Assembly: GCF_001014615.2 (NCBI RefSeq)
Contig: NZ_LBCQ02000014.1
Location: forward strand, 62,001 to 126,000
Direction: 5' to 3'
Length of the DNA stretch: 64,000 nt
From: Aquamicrobium sp. LC103
Lineage (GTDB): Bacteria > Pseudomonadota > Alphaproteobacteria > Rhizobiales > Rhizobiaceae
The notes under the pieces were generated by a model, which did no database searches, was not told where the DNA came from, and worked only from the letters and a program-made list of their open reading frames with translations. This document shows positions 63,589 through 64,000 of this stretch, in pieces; position 1 is the first letter of the stretch; each line of letters begins with the position of its first letter. Made by a program: the position numbers and the translations under genes.

Positions 63589-63827
63589 GCCCCCTCCACC
63601 CAAAGCGGCGTTCCTGCCCCGATGCGAGGCGGCGCCGTCTGTCGTTCCCCAAGCTTTTTCAGGTAAGCGCGCCCGGAGGAAATTTGCAATATGGTTGTTC
63701 GTGTCGTGGATCAGGCTCCGCTTTCCCGTTCAGCTCTGTCGGATTTTTCGTCGCCTGCCGCCCGCGTTGACATCGCCCGCGCTTGCTGGGAGAGATGCGG
63801 GCGTCCCCCAAGGCTTCCGGATCGTCC

Positions 63828-64000
63828 ATGGCTCGCAAGTTTCTTCCCGCCCTTTCGGCCATAATGCTTACGGCAGCGGCCGTGCTCGCAGGGTCGATCG
63901 CCGCGTGGGCGCAGGAACCCACGATCCCGAATTTCTGGGACGAGAAGGAGCGGATGGCGAAGCCGGACCTGTCGCAGGTGGCCCGGGTCCGCTTCCTCAC
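63828..64000 (+). CDS. Secreted solute-binding protein, 3' truncated by window
   Basis: The 57 residues in view start MARKFLPALSAIMLTAAAVL, a signal peptide likely cut after AWAQ, and go on to EPTIPNFWDEKERMAKPDLS. This resembles the N-terminus of rhizobial family 3 amino-acid binding proteins, where a segment on the pattern FWDxxER...PDLS precedes the FLT beta strand. An ATG at 63795 in frame is an alternative start. Identity is tentative because most of the gene is outside the window. Confidence 0.65.
   Translation, partial: MARKFLPALSAIMLTAAAVLAGSIAAWAQEPTIPNFWDEKERMAKPDLSQVARVRFL

Overview
This GC-rich window reads as chromosomal DNA of an alphaproteobacterium of the order Hyphomicrobiales (Rhizobiales), most likely near Mesorhizobium, Nitratireductor or Chelativorans. 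The signs are a GcrA cell-cycle regulator, a Brucella Omp2-type porin, glycine-dependent 5-aminolevulinate synthase (HemA), a SAM-II riboswitch ahead of metZ, a tandem-domain dCTP deaminase, and the order murA-DUF2948-hisD-UPF0262-phosphatase-infA-maf-yacG-tRNA-Phe. Species cannot be settled from sequence reading alone. No insertion sequence, prophage, integrase or CRISPR array was seen.

Layout. 1-3.9 kb: N-formylglutamate amidohydrolase with a TRAP transporter (DctQ, DctM, DctP). 3.9-6.3 kb: AT-rich non-coding stretch, porin, dodecin, small lipoprotein. 6.3-12.1 kb: iron-siderophore set (TonB receptor, binding protein and ferric-siderophore reductase on minus, divergent AraC regulator on plus). 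12.3-21.9 kb: nucleoside hydrolase divergent from a tightly coupled eight-gene operon (Pot-type ABC importer, D-carbamoylase-like hydrolase, XRE-cupin regulator, adenine-deaminase-like amidohydrolase, D-threonine-aldolase-like PLP enzyme). This is the best candidate for an undescribed catabolic system. 22.2-28.3 kb: housekeeping minus-strand block with tRNA-Phe. 28.4-29.5 kb: tRNA-Thr, L,D-transpeptidase and intergenic repeats. 29.4-34.8 kb: N-acetylglutaminylglutamine amide (NAGGN) osmolyte genes with a divergent MarR regulator. 34.9-44.7 kb: galE, hemA, an aminotransferase, mscL, a transporter-like hybrid histidine kinase facing a LuxR-type response regulator, and two small envelope proteins. 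44.8-50.2 kb: DUF952-pyrD, MATE exporter, DUF6460 protein, tRNA-Gly, a voltage-gated cation channel, dcd. 50.2-54.2 kb: SAM-II riboswitch-metZ, a CDP-alcohol phosphotransferase, apaG and a run of small hypothetical genes. 54.2-61.7 kb: argD-argF-hslO, gcrA, phoR-phoU, ppk2. 61.6-64 kb: a membrane family 2 glycosyltransferase and the start of a secreted binding protein cut by the window end.

Translational coupling is extensive: ATGA or GTGA overlaps occur at dctQ/dctM, receptor/binding protein, the two Pot-type permeases, XRE regulator/amidohydrolase, amidohydrolase/PLP enzyme and DUF952/pyrD. All assignments come from reading translated sequence and motifs. No database search was run.
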